Shown here piece by piece: positions 8,568-16,434 of a stretch of DNA of 64,000 nt. Both the position numbers and the translations under genes were made by a program. The notes under the pieces are model-generated. The model was given only the letters and a program-made list of their open reading frames with translations, did no database searches and was not told the origin of the DNA. Source of the DNA: Rhodovulum sp. 12E13 (GTDB taxonomy: Bacteria > Pseudomonadota > Alphaproteobacteria > Rhodobacterales > Rhodobacteraceae); assembly GCF_003340565.1 (NCBI RefSeq), contig NZ_QPLK01000004.1, positions 62,001-126,000 of the forward strand, written 5' to 3'. Within the stretch, counting starts at the first letter, position 1; each line of letters starts with the position of its first letter.

Positions 8568-9956
8568 TCAGAGCAGGTGCCGCAGCGGCTCTTGCAGCCG
8601 GTCGGCGAGGCCCGAAAGCAGCGTCAGCGCCGCCTCGTCGGGCAGCGTGGCTTCGTGGGCGAGGTGCAGCGCCAGCGTGTCGCCGCGTCGGGTGATCGTC
8701 ACCACCGGAACGGGCGCGGCGGCCGGTTTGATCCCCGTGAGCGCGGTGCCTGTCAGGTCGCGCAGGACCAGGCGGGGCCGGGCCTCGCTCTCCGGCAGAT
8801 CGGCCGAGACCGGCGCGCGGTCGGGGTCGTCCCACGCGGTTGTCGTGCCTAGGGTGCCGGCGGCGACGGTGAGCGGAGCCTCGTCCGTGCGCGCCGCCCT
8901 CAGCGCCCCTGCCGCGAAAGCGGCGAGGAGGCGCGGCGAAGAGGGCGCGGTGCCCTCTTCCTGCAGCCACGCGCGGAAGGCGTCGAAGCCGGTCGCATCC
9001 ACCTCCGCCGAGACGACGCCCACCTCGCCGACGCCCACCGGACCCGCGCCGGCCGCAGCCTGCGCCGCGGCCGGTTTCGGCAGGGCACGCAGCGTCTCGA
9101 GGTCGGCCACGTGGAAGGGCGGCTGGTGGCCGGCCGCGACGAGATCGGCGAGGTCGAGCCCCTCTTCCGCCGCCAGCCTGCGCGCCTTGGGCGAGGCAAG
9201 AACACGGCCGGCCGGTTTCGGCGCGGCGGCCGGGCGCGGTGTCGGCAGGGCTGCCGCGGCAGGGTCTGGCCCCGGTGCCGGCTCGGTTTGCGGCGTCGGC
9301 TCGGCCCTTGCCGCGGGCTCGGGCCCTGGCGCCGTCGCCCCGCCCTGCGGCGCCGCCGCCATCGCCCGCCGGATCGGCGCCCCGGGCGCCTCGGCAGAGA
9401 TCACCGCGATGACCTGCCCGACCGGCACGTCGTCGCCCGCTTCGGCGAGGATCGCGGCCAGATATCCGGCACGGTCGGCCTCGACCTCCATCGTCGCCTT
9501 GTCGGTCTCGACCTCGAGCAGCGCGTCGCCCTCGGCCACCGCTTCGCCGGCCTCCTTGTGCCACGCCACCACGATGCCAGAATCCTGCGCCATGCCGAGC
9601 GCCGGCATGATCACCTCGTGCCCCTCCGGCACAGCCTCGGCCCCGGCCTGCGCCGGGGTCTCGTCGGGGGCCGCCCGCTCCGCGCCGTTGCCCGAAGGCG
9701 CCTGTCCCGCGCCCTCCGCCGTCTCGGCGATGATCGCCACGATCTGTCCCACGGGCACGCTGTCGCCGGCCCCGGCCCGCACGTCGGCAAGATAGCCGTC
9801 ATGGGCGGCCTCCACCTCCATCGTGGCCTTGTCGGTCTCCACCTCCATCAGCGCGTCGCCGGTCTTCACCGGGTCGCCGGGGTTCTTCAGCCACGAGACG
9901 ATGACGCCCGAATCCTGCGCCATGCCAAGCGCCGGCATGATCACCTCATGCGGCAT
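8568..9956 (-). CDS. Di-lipoyl E2-like protein with degenerate acyltransferase region
   Basis: This 462-residue protein has two tandem lipoyl domains (residues 1-80 and 113-190; lipoyl lysines K43 and K153 in ETDKATMEVE). A Pro/Ala-rich linker (about 195-250) and a peripheral-subunit-binding domain (about 252-287) follow. The last 170 residues have the position of the E2 catalytic domain but lack the DHRxxxG active-site motif. It therefore looks like a lipoyl carrier that depends on the separate catalytic E2 at 6209-7093. It overlaps the E1-beta gene by 11 bp, so the genes are coupled. Confidence 0.85.
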   Translation of the reverse strand: MPHEVIMPALGMAQDSGVIVSWLKNPGDPVKTGDALMEVETDKATMEVEAAHDGYLADVRAGAGDSVPVGQIVAIIAETAEGAGQAPSGNGAERAAPDETPAQAGAEAVPEGHEVIMPALGMAQDSGIVVAWHKEAGEAVAEGDALLEVETDKATMEVEADRAGYLAAILAEAGDDVPVGQVIAVISAEAPGAPIRRAMAAAPQGGATAPGPEPAARAEPTPQTEPAPGPDPAAAALPTPRPAAAPKPAGRVLASPKARRLAAEEGLDLADLVAAGHQPPFHVADLETLRALPKPAAAQAAAGAGPVGVGEVGVVSAEVDATGFDAFRAWLQEEGTAPSSPRLLAAFAAGALRAARTDEAPLTVAAGTLGTTTAWDDPDRAPVSADLPESEARPRLVLRDLTGTALTGIKPAAAPVPVVTITRRGDTLALHLAHEATLPDEAALTLLSGLADRLQEPLRHLL

Positions 9957-10944
9957 CGGCCACCTCGCCCCTCACCGCGCGGCGCGCGGCCTCGGCCACT
10001 GCCTCGGGCGTCGGCACGGTCAGGTCCTCGAGCGCGGGGCTGAACGGCACCGGCACGTCCATCGCCCCCATCCGCTGCACCGGGTAGTCGAGGTGGTAGA
10101 ACGCCTTCTCCGCGATGCGGCTGGCGATCTCGCCCGTCACGCCGAAGTTGCGGTGCCCCTCGTCGATCACGATGGCGCGGCTCGTCTTCCTCACGCTCTC
10201 CACGATGGTCGCCTCGTCGAGGGGCACCAGCGTGCGCGGGTCGATCACCTCGGCCGAGATGCCGTCGGCCTGAAGCGCCTCTGCCGCCTTCTGCGCCACC
10301 TGCACCATCGACGAGGTGGCGACGAGGGTGATGTCGCGCCCCTCCCGCAGGACGTTGGCCGCGCCGAAGGGGATCAGGTATTCCTCCTCCGGCACCGGCG
10401 CCTTGTCCTGGTACATGAGCTTGTCCTCGAAGATCACGACCGGATTCTCGTCGCGGATCGCCGTCTTCATCAGGCCCTTCGCCTCGTAGGCCGACGACGG
10501 CATCGCCACCTTCAGCCCCGGGATGTGTGCCACCAGCGCGTGCAGCGACTGGCTGTGCTGCGCCGCCGAGCGCCGCGTGGCGCCCAGATTGGTGCGCAGC
10601 ACCATCGGCACGGTCAGCTTGCCGCCCGACATGTAGTGGGTCTTGGCCGCCTGATTGCAGAGCTGATCCATCACCAGGTACAGGAAATCGCCGAACATCA
10701 GGTCGACGATCGGGCGCGATCCGGTCATCGCGGCCCCCACGGCCATGCCGACGAAGCCGGGCTCCGAGATCGGCGTGTCGATCACCCGATCGGGGCCGAA
10801 CTCGTCGACCAGCCCGGCCAGAACCTTGAAGGGCGTACCGGCCTCGGCCACGTCCTCCCCCATCAGAAAGACGGCCGGATCGCGCCGCATCTCCTCGGCG
10901 ATGGCCTCGTTGACGGCCTTCGACAGCGTGATCTCGCGGGTCAT
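9946..10944 (-). CDS. 2-oxo-acid/acetoin-type dehydrogenase E1 beta subunit
   Basis: The 332-residue protein is a transketolase-like E1-beta: it opens with ITLSKAVNEAIAEEMRRDP, has FLMGEDVAEAG and DTPISEPGFVGMAVGAA, and a C-terminal transketolase domain with VIDPRTLVPLD. It forms the thiamine-diphosphate enzyme with the adjacent E1-alpha. Pyruvate, acetoin and branched-chain enzymes cannot be told apart here by eye. The start overlaps the E1-alpha stop as ATGA. Confidence 0.9.
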   Translation of the reverse strand: MTREITLSKAVNEAIAEEMRRDPAVFLMGEDVAEAGTPFKVLAGLVDEFGPDRVIDTPISEPGFVGMAVGAAMTGSRPIVDLMFGDFLYLVMDQLCNQAAKTHYMSGGKLTVPMVLRTNLGATRRSAAQHSQSLHALVAHIPGLKVAMPSSAYEAKGLMKTAIRDENPVVIFEDKLMYQDKAPVPEEEYLIPFGAANVLREGRDITLVATSSMVQVAQKAAEALQADGISAEVIDPRTLVPLDEATIVESVRKTSRAIVIDEGHRNFGVTGEIASRIAEKAFYHLDYPVQRMGAMDVPVPFSPALEDLTVPTPEAVAEAARRAVRGEVADAA

Positions 10945-12029
10945 GCCCCGGCTCCTTTCGCGTATCCGTCGATATAGGGAAGGGCGTGGTCGACCCCGGC
11001 GAAGACGTGCATGTCCACCTCGCCCGCCTCGGGGTAGCCGGCGTTCAGAGCGTAGGCGACGGCCGACTCGGCCTCCGCCCTGATCTCGTCGCCGATCGCC
11101 ACTAGGTCGTCCGCCGACAGGATCCCCTCTGCCTCCAGCCACTTGCCGAAATTCACGATCGGGTCGCGCCGCTCCTTCCACTCCGCTTCCTCGTCCTTCG
11201 AGCGGTAGTAGTCGCGGTTGATGTCGCCCACATGGTGGCCATGGTAGCGGTAGGTGTCGAGCTCCACGAAGAACGGCCCTTCGCCGTGGCGCGCACGCTC
11301 CACCAGCCGCTGCGCCAGCTCGTTCACCGCCAGCACGTCCTGCCCGTCGACCCCGTGCGCCTCGATCCCGAACGCCTCGGCGCGCGCGGTCAGCGAGCCC
11401 GCGGCGATCTCCTCGGTCTTCGTGTACTCGGAATAGCCGTTGTTCTCGCAGGCATAGATGACCGGCAGCTTCCACAGAGCGGCCATGTTCATCACCTCGT
11501 ACCACAGCCCCTGCGCCGTCGCCCCGTCGCCGAAGAAGCAGACGGTGACGAAATCGCGCCCCTGCAGCTTCGCGCTCAGCGCCGCCCCCGTGGCGATCCC
11601 CATCGATCCGCCCACGATGGCGTTGGCGCCGAGGTTGCCGTGGGCCTGGTCGGCGATGTGCATCGATCCGCCCTTGCCCCGGCAATAGCCCTCCTCGCGG
11701 CCGAGCAGCTCGCAGAACATCTGCCGGAACTCGGCCCCCTTCGCCACGCAGTGCCCGTGGCCCCGGTGGGTCGAGGTGATGCGGTCCTCGTCGGTCAGCG
11801 CCTCGCAGATGCCGACCGCGACCGCCTCCTGCCCCGAATACATGTGCGTCAGCCCCGGCATCTTCGCCGAGAGATAGAGCTGGTTCGCCTGGTCCTCGAA
11901 GGCCCGGATCTTCACCATCTGCCGGTACATCCGCAGATAGTCCTCGGTGTTCGCCTTCGCGGCCTTTGCGGCGCCCTGTGTCTTGCGCGAGCGGCTTCCG
12001 CCCGTCTTCTTCGCAGCCTGCGCGGCCAT
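10941..12029 (-). CDS. 2-oxo-acid/acetoin-type dehydrogenase E1 alpha subunit
   Basis: The 362-residue protein has the thiamine-diphosphate motif beginning GDGATAQG and ending ENNGYSE, the THRGHGH and GKGGSMH segments, and YRYHGHHVGD. A Lys/Ala-rich N-terminal tail of about 25 residues precedes the core. It pairs with the following E1-beta. The ATG at 12029 was chosen because upstream sequence in this frame is intergenic and carries a repeat element. The enzyme class decarboxylates 2-oxo acids or cleaves acetoin, passing the acyl group to lipoate. Confidence 0.9.
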   Translation of the reverse strand: MAAQAAKKTGGSRSRKTQGAAKAAKANTEDYLRMYRQMVKIRAFEDQANQLYLSAKMPGLTHMYSGQEAVAVGICEALTDEDRITSTHRGHGHCVAKGAEFRQMFCELLGREEGYCRGKGGSMHIADQAHGNLGANAIVGGSMGIATGAALSAKLQGRDFVTVCFFGDGATAQGLWYEVMNMAALWKLPVIYACENNGYSEYTKTEEIAAGSLTARAEAFGIEAHGVDGQDVLAVNELAQRLVERARHGEGPFFVELDTYRYHGHHVGDINRDYYRSKDEEAEWKERRDPIVNFGKWLEAEGILSADDLVAIGDEIRAEAESAVAYALNAGYPEAGEVDMHVFAGVDHALPYIDGYAKGAGA

Positions 12030-12066
12030 CGCGCCCTCCCTCGGGAGCGGCGCGCGCCGCCCCCGT

Positions 12067-12120
12067 CTTCTTCTTGCGTCAAATATCCCCGCCGGAGGCA
12101 TCGCCCCCGGCACGGGGGCG
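12067..12120 (-). repeat. Hairpin + TATTTG intergenic element, copy D
   Basis: On the minus strand a perfect 8-bp hairpin (CGCCCCCG/CGGGGGCG, 12102-12120, 3-base loop) begins two bases after the M24 gene stop. It is followed by GATATTTGACGCAAGAAGAAG. The arrangement matches copies A, B and E. It lies between the M24 gene and E1-alpha and may attenuate transcription inside the operon. Confidence 0.6.
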
Positions 12121-12121
12121 A

Positions 12122-13420
12122 TCAGTAGCGGTTGGCGATCGGCAGCTCCTCGGCCGGGAACAGCGAGATCACCTCGCAGCCGGTGTCGGTGACCACGACT
12201 TCCTCCTCGATCCGGGCGGCCGAATAGCCGTCCTTTGCCGGGCAGTAGGTCTCCAGCGCGAAGACCATGCCGGTCTCGATCTCCATCGGGTTGTCGAGCG
12301 ACACCGCCCGGCTGATGATCGGCCGCTCGTGCAGCGCCAACCCGAGACCGTGGCCGAACTGCAGGCCGAAGGCCGACAATTCGTCGGGGAAGCCGAGGGA
12401 TTCCGCCGTGGGCCACAGCTTGGCCACCTGGTCTGTCGTCACGCCCGGCTTGATCGCCGCGATGGCGTCGTCGAGCCACTCGCGCGCGCGGACGTAGGCA
12501 TCGTTCTGCTCCGGCGTCGCGCGGCCGATGTTGAACGTGCGGTAGTAGCATGTGCGGTAGCCCTGGTAGGATTGCAGGATGTCGAAGAAGGCCTGGTCGC
12601 CGGGGCGGAAGTAGCGATCGGTAAAGTTGTGCGGGTGCGGGTTGCAGCGCTCGCCCGAGATGGCGTTGATCGCCTCGACGTCGTCGGACCCCATCTCGTA
12701 GAGCATCTTGTTCGACAGCGCGACGATGTCGTTTTCGCGGATGCCCGGCTTAAGCTCCTCGTAGATCATGTGGTAGACCCCGTCGACCATGCTGGCCGCC
12801 TGGGTCAGCAGCTGGATCTCGTCGACGTTCTTGATCTCGCGGGCCGACAGCATGATCTGCTGGCCGTCCACCACCTTGATGCCCGCCTCCTGCAGGGCGA
12901 AGAACATCGCTGTCTCGGCGTAGTCGACGCCCACGGGCATGTCGGCCACGCCCGCCTCGCGCAGCAGCGCCGCGATCTCCTCGGCATAGTGCTTCATCAG
13001 CCCGAAGGAGGGCGGGATCGTGCCGCGCATGCCCACGACGCCGGCGCGGCAATGCTCGGGGTCGAGCCAGTCGGCGTATTTCCTGTGGTGGACGGCGGCC
13101 GAGCCGAAATCCCACACATAAGGCTCGGCGTCGCCGGCGAGCAGGGCGAAGCGACACATCTTGTCCCGCTCCCACTCGCCGATCTTGGTGCCCGAGACGT
13201 AGCGGATGTTGTTGACGTCGAAGAGCAGCAGCGCGCCGCACTCCGAGCCCTTGAGCGCCTGCTTGGCGCGGCTCAGCCGGTAGCGGCGCAGGCGGTCGTG
13301 GTCGACCCGCCGCTCGAAATCGACCGAGGTATGGCCCCAGGCGGGCAGCCGCCCCTCCCAGCGCCAGTTCGGATCCAGATCGGATGGTTGCAGGATGCGT
13401 GGGTTCAGGGCCTGGTTCAT
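12122..13420 (-). CDS. M24-family (Xaa-Pro peptidase/creatinase/DddP-like) protein with altered metal site
   Basis: This 432-residue protein has the two-domain plan of M24B proteins. The pita-bread domain keeps Asp280, His357 (FGHGLGL), Glu390 and Glu405 at metal-ligand positions. The second aspartate (normally GYxxDxxRTF) is Cys291 in GYRTCYYRTF. Creatinase and DddP are distant relatives that are not ordinary peptidases, so a non-peptidase reaction on a small molecule is plausible. ATG 13420 has GGAGG upstream; the in-frame extension to 13465 lies in a repeat. It is in the leftward operon of the catabolic locus. Confidence 0.75.
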   Translation of the reverse strand: MNQALNPRILQPSDLDPNWRWEGRLPAWGHTSVDFERRVDHDRLRRYRLSRAKQALKGSECGALLLFDVNNIRYVSGTKIGEWERDKMCRFALLAGDAEPYVWDFGSAAVHHRKYADWLDPEHCRAGVVGMRGTIPPSFGLMKHYAEEIAALLREAGVADMPVGVDYAETAMFFALQEAGIKVVDGQQIMLSAREIKNVDEIQLLTQAASMVDGVYHMIYEELKPGIRENDIVALSNKMLYEMGSDDVEAINAISGERCNPHPHNFTDRYFRPGDQAFFDILQSYQGYRTCYYRTFNIGRATPEQNDAYVRAREWLDDAIAAIKPGVTTDQVAKLWPTAESLGFPDELSAFGLQFGHGLGLALHERPIISRAVSLDNPMEIETGMVFALETYCPAKDGYSAARIEEEVVVTDTGCEVISLFPAEELPIANRY

Positions 13421-13443
13421 GGGGTCGTCCTCCCGTGAGGCGT

Positions 13444-13532
13444 AGGGTGCGTGCTCGGCACGCACCGCGGGTTGGTCGGCGGGTCGCCGGCGGGCCGGCC
13501 GGCGGCGGGCGGTGCGTGCCGAGCACGCAGCC
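13444..13532. repeat. Nested inverted repeat between SDR and M24 genes
   Basis: Two arms, 13444-13468 and 13508-13532, are near-perfect inverted copies. Each arm is also palindromic by itself: GGTGCGTGC-TCG-GCACGCACC at 13446-13466, and a matching form at 13511-13530. The DNA could form one long stem or two small hairpins. It separates two leftward genes of one operon and resembles REP-like intergenic repeats. Confidence 0.7.
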
Positions 13533-13548
13533 TAAGCCCGCGGTCACG

Positions 13549-14355
13549 TCACTGGATGCACCAGCCGCCGTCGATGTGGATCATCTGGCCGGTCATGTAG
13601 TCGCTGTCGGGGCTGGCCAGGAACGCAGCCGTGCCCTTCACGTCGTCGGGGTAGGAGACCCGCTTGATCTGCAGCGCGTCGCGCACGATGTCCTCGTAGG
13701 CCTGCCCCTCGCGCTCCTTGAAGCCGATGTCGATCAGGTCCTTGTCGAGCTGCTCCCAGAGCGGGGTGACCACCACGCCCGGCGCGTAGCCATTGACGGT
13801 GATATTGTGCTCGGCGAGCGCCACGGCGCCGCAATGGGTGAGCGCGAGGCAGCCGTATTTCGAGGTGCAGTAGACCGTCACGTCGACCAGCGGCTTGCGG
13901 CTGGCGATCGAGCCCACGTTGATGATCTTGTAGGGATAGTCGCGCTTGCCCTGCTCGATCATCTGGCGTGCGGTCTCCTGCATGCCGAGCCACATCGCCT
14001 TTGTGTTGACGTTCATGATCATGTCCCAGTTGTCTTCGTCGATATCCATGAAGAACCTGGGCTTGTTCAGGCCGGCGTTGAACAGTCCGACGTTGATCTC
14101 GCCGAAGGCTTCGACCGTGGCGGCGACGGCGGCGGCGTTGTCCTCCCTGCTGGTGACGTCCATCTTCACGGCGATGGCGCGGCCGTTGCCCGCGGCATTG
14201 ATGGCGTCGGCCACCTTCTGCGCCTCTTCGACGTCGATGTCGCCGATGCAGACATTGGCGCCCTGCTCGGCGAAGTGCTCGGCATTCTTGGCGCCCATGC
14301 CCTTGGCGGCGCCCGTGATCAGGATGTTCTTGCCCTTAAGGCGGTTGGGGTCCAT
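13549..14355 (-). CDS. Short-chain dehydrogenase/reductase (SDR), paralogue 1
   Basis: The 268-residue classical SDR has the NAD(P)-binding motif TGAAKGMG (about residues 14-21), the NAG motif (FNAGLNKP), the catalytic serine in NVGSIASR and YCTSK (Tyr-xxx-Lys). It shares unusual stretches with the SDR at 17467-18279: a FMD-EDNW-IM-VN pattern, WEQ-D-DL-IG, and SDYMTGQ. The pair are probably paralogues for related alcohols. It follows the fusion regulator after 27 bp. Confidence 0.9.
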   Translation of the reverse strand: MDPNRLKGKNILITGAAKGMGAKNAEHFAEQGANVCIGDIDVEEAQKVADAINAAGNGRAIAVKMDVTSREDNAAAVAATVEAFGEINVGLFNAGLNKPRFFMDIDEDNWDMIMNVNTKAMWLGMQETARQMIEQGKRDYPYKIINVGSIASRKPLVDVTVYCTSKYGCLALTHCGAVALAEHNITVNGYAPGVVVTPLWEQLDKDLIDIGFKEREGQAYEDIVRDALQIKRVSYPDDVKGTAAFLASPDSDYMTGQMIHIDGGWCIQ

Positions 14356-14382
14356 CTGGCTCCTCCCTTGGTCCCTCGTTGT

Positions 14383-16137
14383 TCAGAACAGCGCGTCGGC
14401 CCGGGACTGGGCCTTGCGCAGCGTCTCGCGCGGGGATTGCAGGCCCCGCAGCATGTCGTGAAATTCCTCGCCGCAGATGCGGATGATCTCGGTGATCTGC
14501 GGCACCGGCGGCCGCGGCCAGAATTGCAGTTCGTCGCGCCACGACATCGCCTCGACCGCCTCGAAGATCGGCGAGATGCGGCGCACCTCGGGGTCGGCGC
14601 CGACCGAGTAGCGCGGGTTGGTGCGGCTGCCGTTCTGCACGAATAGCTTCTGCGCCTCGGGCGAGGTGAAGACAGCGAGCGCCTCTGCCGCCGCCGCGCG
14701 CCGCTCGGGCGCGAGGTTGGCGGGCAGGCCGAGCGCGTAGCCGCCGACCGGGGCGACCGGCGTGCCCCCCGGCCCCGGCGGGTGCGGCAGGAAGCCCGTC
14801 TGCCCGCAGGCGGGCGAGCCCGGGTCGAGCTCGAAATACGGCGCGAGCAGGGTATAGCCGTAGGCCATGGCGACCGAGCCCGCCGCGTAGGGGCGGATAC
14901 GCTCGTACCACGACATCGACAGGATGTCGGGCGGCGAGTAGGCGAGCAGCTCGAGCAGGAACTCCGCCGCGGCTAGGCCGGCCTCGGTGTCGATGGTTGG
15001 GCGATGGTCGCCGCTCGACAGTCCGGCGCAGTCGTAGCCGCCGGCGATGGCCGGCAGGTCGAGCGCGGGCTGGCCGAAATCGGCGAGCGTCATCAGCACG
15101 GTGTGCCCGAGGGCGGTGCCGCGGGCGGCGTTCCACGCGATGCCGTGAACCCCGCGTGAGGGGTCGTGCAGGGAGCGGGCGGCTGCGAGCAGCGCATCGG
15201 TGCTGTCTGGCGGCTCCAGCCCCGCCTCGGCGAACATGTCCTTGCGGTAGAACAGCAGCTCCGGCGTGGTCTGTGCGGGCACGCCGTAGGGGCGCCCGCC
15301 CCAGTGGGTGGCCTGCCAGCCCGCGGTGTGGAAGTCGGCCGGGTCGAGGCGAGCGAGGTCGATCACCTCGTCGAGCGGCAGGAGCACGCCTTTCTCCACG
15401 AACTCGCCGAACCACGGCAGGTCGACCGCGACGAGATCGTAGCGGCTGGCCGTGCGTTCGGCGTTGCGCAGGGCCTCGTCGCGCAGCCGGTCGATCGAAA
15501 AGGCGCGCTGGTGGATCGACAGGCCGATGGATTGCTCGAACTGGCGCTTGAGATTGTCCATCACCATGAAGGTCGGATCGCCATGGGCGAGCACGCGCAG
15601 GCCGCCCGCCAGCCGCAGCGGATCGGGGCGCACCTGCAGCGGCGGCAGCGACTGCGCCGCGCGGTAGGAGCCGCCGAAATAGTAGTCTTCGGTCGCGGGG
15701 TCGTGCCTGGGTGTGCCGAGGCGCGTATCGGTCAGGCGGCGGACACGGTCGGCCAGCTGCGTCCAGGCGTCGAGCAGGGCGGGGCTGGGATGAAGCGAGA
15801 AGGACTTCCCCGAGGGGGTCCGGGGGCGTTGCTCGATGAGCCCGGCATCCACCATGGCGCGCAGGCGGCGCGTGGCGGTGGCGTAGGGCACGCGGCTGGC
15901 GCCGATCAGCGATGTGGGCGTGACGGTGCGCCCCTCGAAATGGTTGCGCAAGAGGTTGAGCGCCATGCGCAGATGCGCATCGGTCTGGATCAGGTCGATG
16001 GTGCCTTCGACCTCTTCGCAGAGGTCGTCGAGGAAGCCGATCAGGCGCAGGGCGTCGCCGGTGGCCACGGACGACGCGATCGGCGACGCGACGGGGGTCG
16101 CGGCGGCGCGTGCGTCTGTAAGGCCCATCTTGTTCAT
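14383..16137 (-). CDS. Fusion regulator: N-terminal winged-HTH plus cytoplasmic solute-binding-protein domain
   Basis: This 584-residue protein begins with a winged helix-turn-helix region (about residues 25-125: LRNHFEGR, TSLIGASRVPYATATRRLRAMVDAGLIEQ). About 400 residues with the features of an ABC family-1 solute-binding protein follow (GVLLPLDEVIDL, PYGVPAQTTPELLFYRKDMF, ALAVFTSPEAQKLF). There is no signal peptide, so the binding domain should be a cytoplasmic ligand sensor. It is divergent from the transporter operon and first in the leftward operon, fitting a pathway-specific regulator. ATG 16137 is chosen; an in-frame ATG at 16215 is possible. Confidence 0.75.
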   Translation of the reverse strand: MNKMGLTDARAAATPVASPIASSVATGDALRLIGFLDDLCEEVEGTIDLIQTDAHLRMALNLLRNHFEGRTVTPTSLIGASRVPYATATRRLRAMVDAGLIEQRPRTPSGKSFSLHPSPALLDAWTQLADRVRRLTDTRLGTPRHDPATEDYYFGGSYRAAQSLPPLQVRPDPLRLAGGLRVLAHGDPTFMVMDNLKRQFEQSIGLSIHQRAFSIDRLRDEALRNAERTASRYDLVAVDLPWFGEFVEKGVLLPLDEVIDLARLDPADFHTAGWQATHWGGRPYGVPAQTTPELLFYRKDMFAEAGLEPPDSTDALLAAARSLHDPSRGVHGIAWNAARGTALGHTVLMTLADFGQPALDLPAIAGGYDCAGLSSGDHRPTIDTEAGLAAAEFLLELLAYSPPDILSMSWYERIRPYAAGSVAMAYGYTLLAPYFELDPGSPACGQTGFLPHPPGPGGTPVAPVGGYALGLPANLAPERRAAAAEALAVFTSPEAQKLFVQNGSRTNPRYSVGADPEVRRISPIFEAVEAMSWRDELQFWPRPPVPQITEIIRICGEEFHDMLRGLQSPRETLRKAQSRADALF

Positions 16138-16255
16138 TCCAACGGTCGCCCTGTGCGGTCGGGGCGCGACGGCTGCCGACCGATCGTTCGTTCTGGATGT
16201 TTTCGGTCGGGTCATTCGCGACGCCTCGCAGCTTGTTCATTTCGGTCAGCTGGTA

Positions 16256-16293
16256 ATATCGGTTGTATATCCACTATGGATATTTTTATATCC
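16256..16293. promoter_or_regulatory. AT-rich phased half-sites, candidate operator between divergent operons
   Basis: Half-sites ATATCG (16256), ATATCC (16267), GGATAT (16278) and ATATCC (16288) begin 11, 11 and 10 bp apart, about one helical turn. They form two overlapping inverted repeats: ATATCC-N5-GGATAT and GGATAT-N4-ATATCC. The tract is strikingly A+T-rich in a 70% G+C region and lies between the fusion regulator and the transporter operon. It is the likely binding site of that regulator. Confidence 0.6.
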
Positions 16294-16434
16294 GTAATGA
16301 ACACTTTTCGGGCATCCCTGCTCACGCCTTCAGCGCAAGTTAAGCGCAGTCCGTCGGCGTCTGCCGCGGCGAATCCCCGGCCGTGAGGACAGGCAGGGGC
16401 CAGAATATCTAGAGGAACCGGGAGGAGACCCAGA

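Noticed and set aside
8568-12029. Firm naming as acoABC (acetoin dehydrogenase) or pdhABC
   Set aside because: E1 and E2 motifs do not separate these substrates by eye, and no acetoin-specific regulator or acoX gene is adjacent.
12122-13420. Naming the M24 protein DddP (DMSP lyase) or PepP
   Set aside because: DddP and PepP keep both metal-binding aspartates; here one is Cys. The neighbours do not include DMSP genes.
14383-16137. Secreted solute-binding protein for the transporter
   Set aside because: It lacks a signal peptide, carries an N-terminal HTH, and the transporter already has a ribose-type binding protein at 16435-17391.
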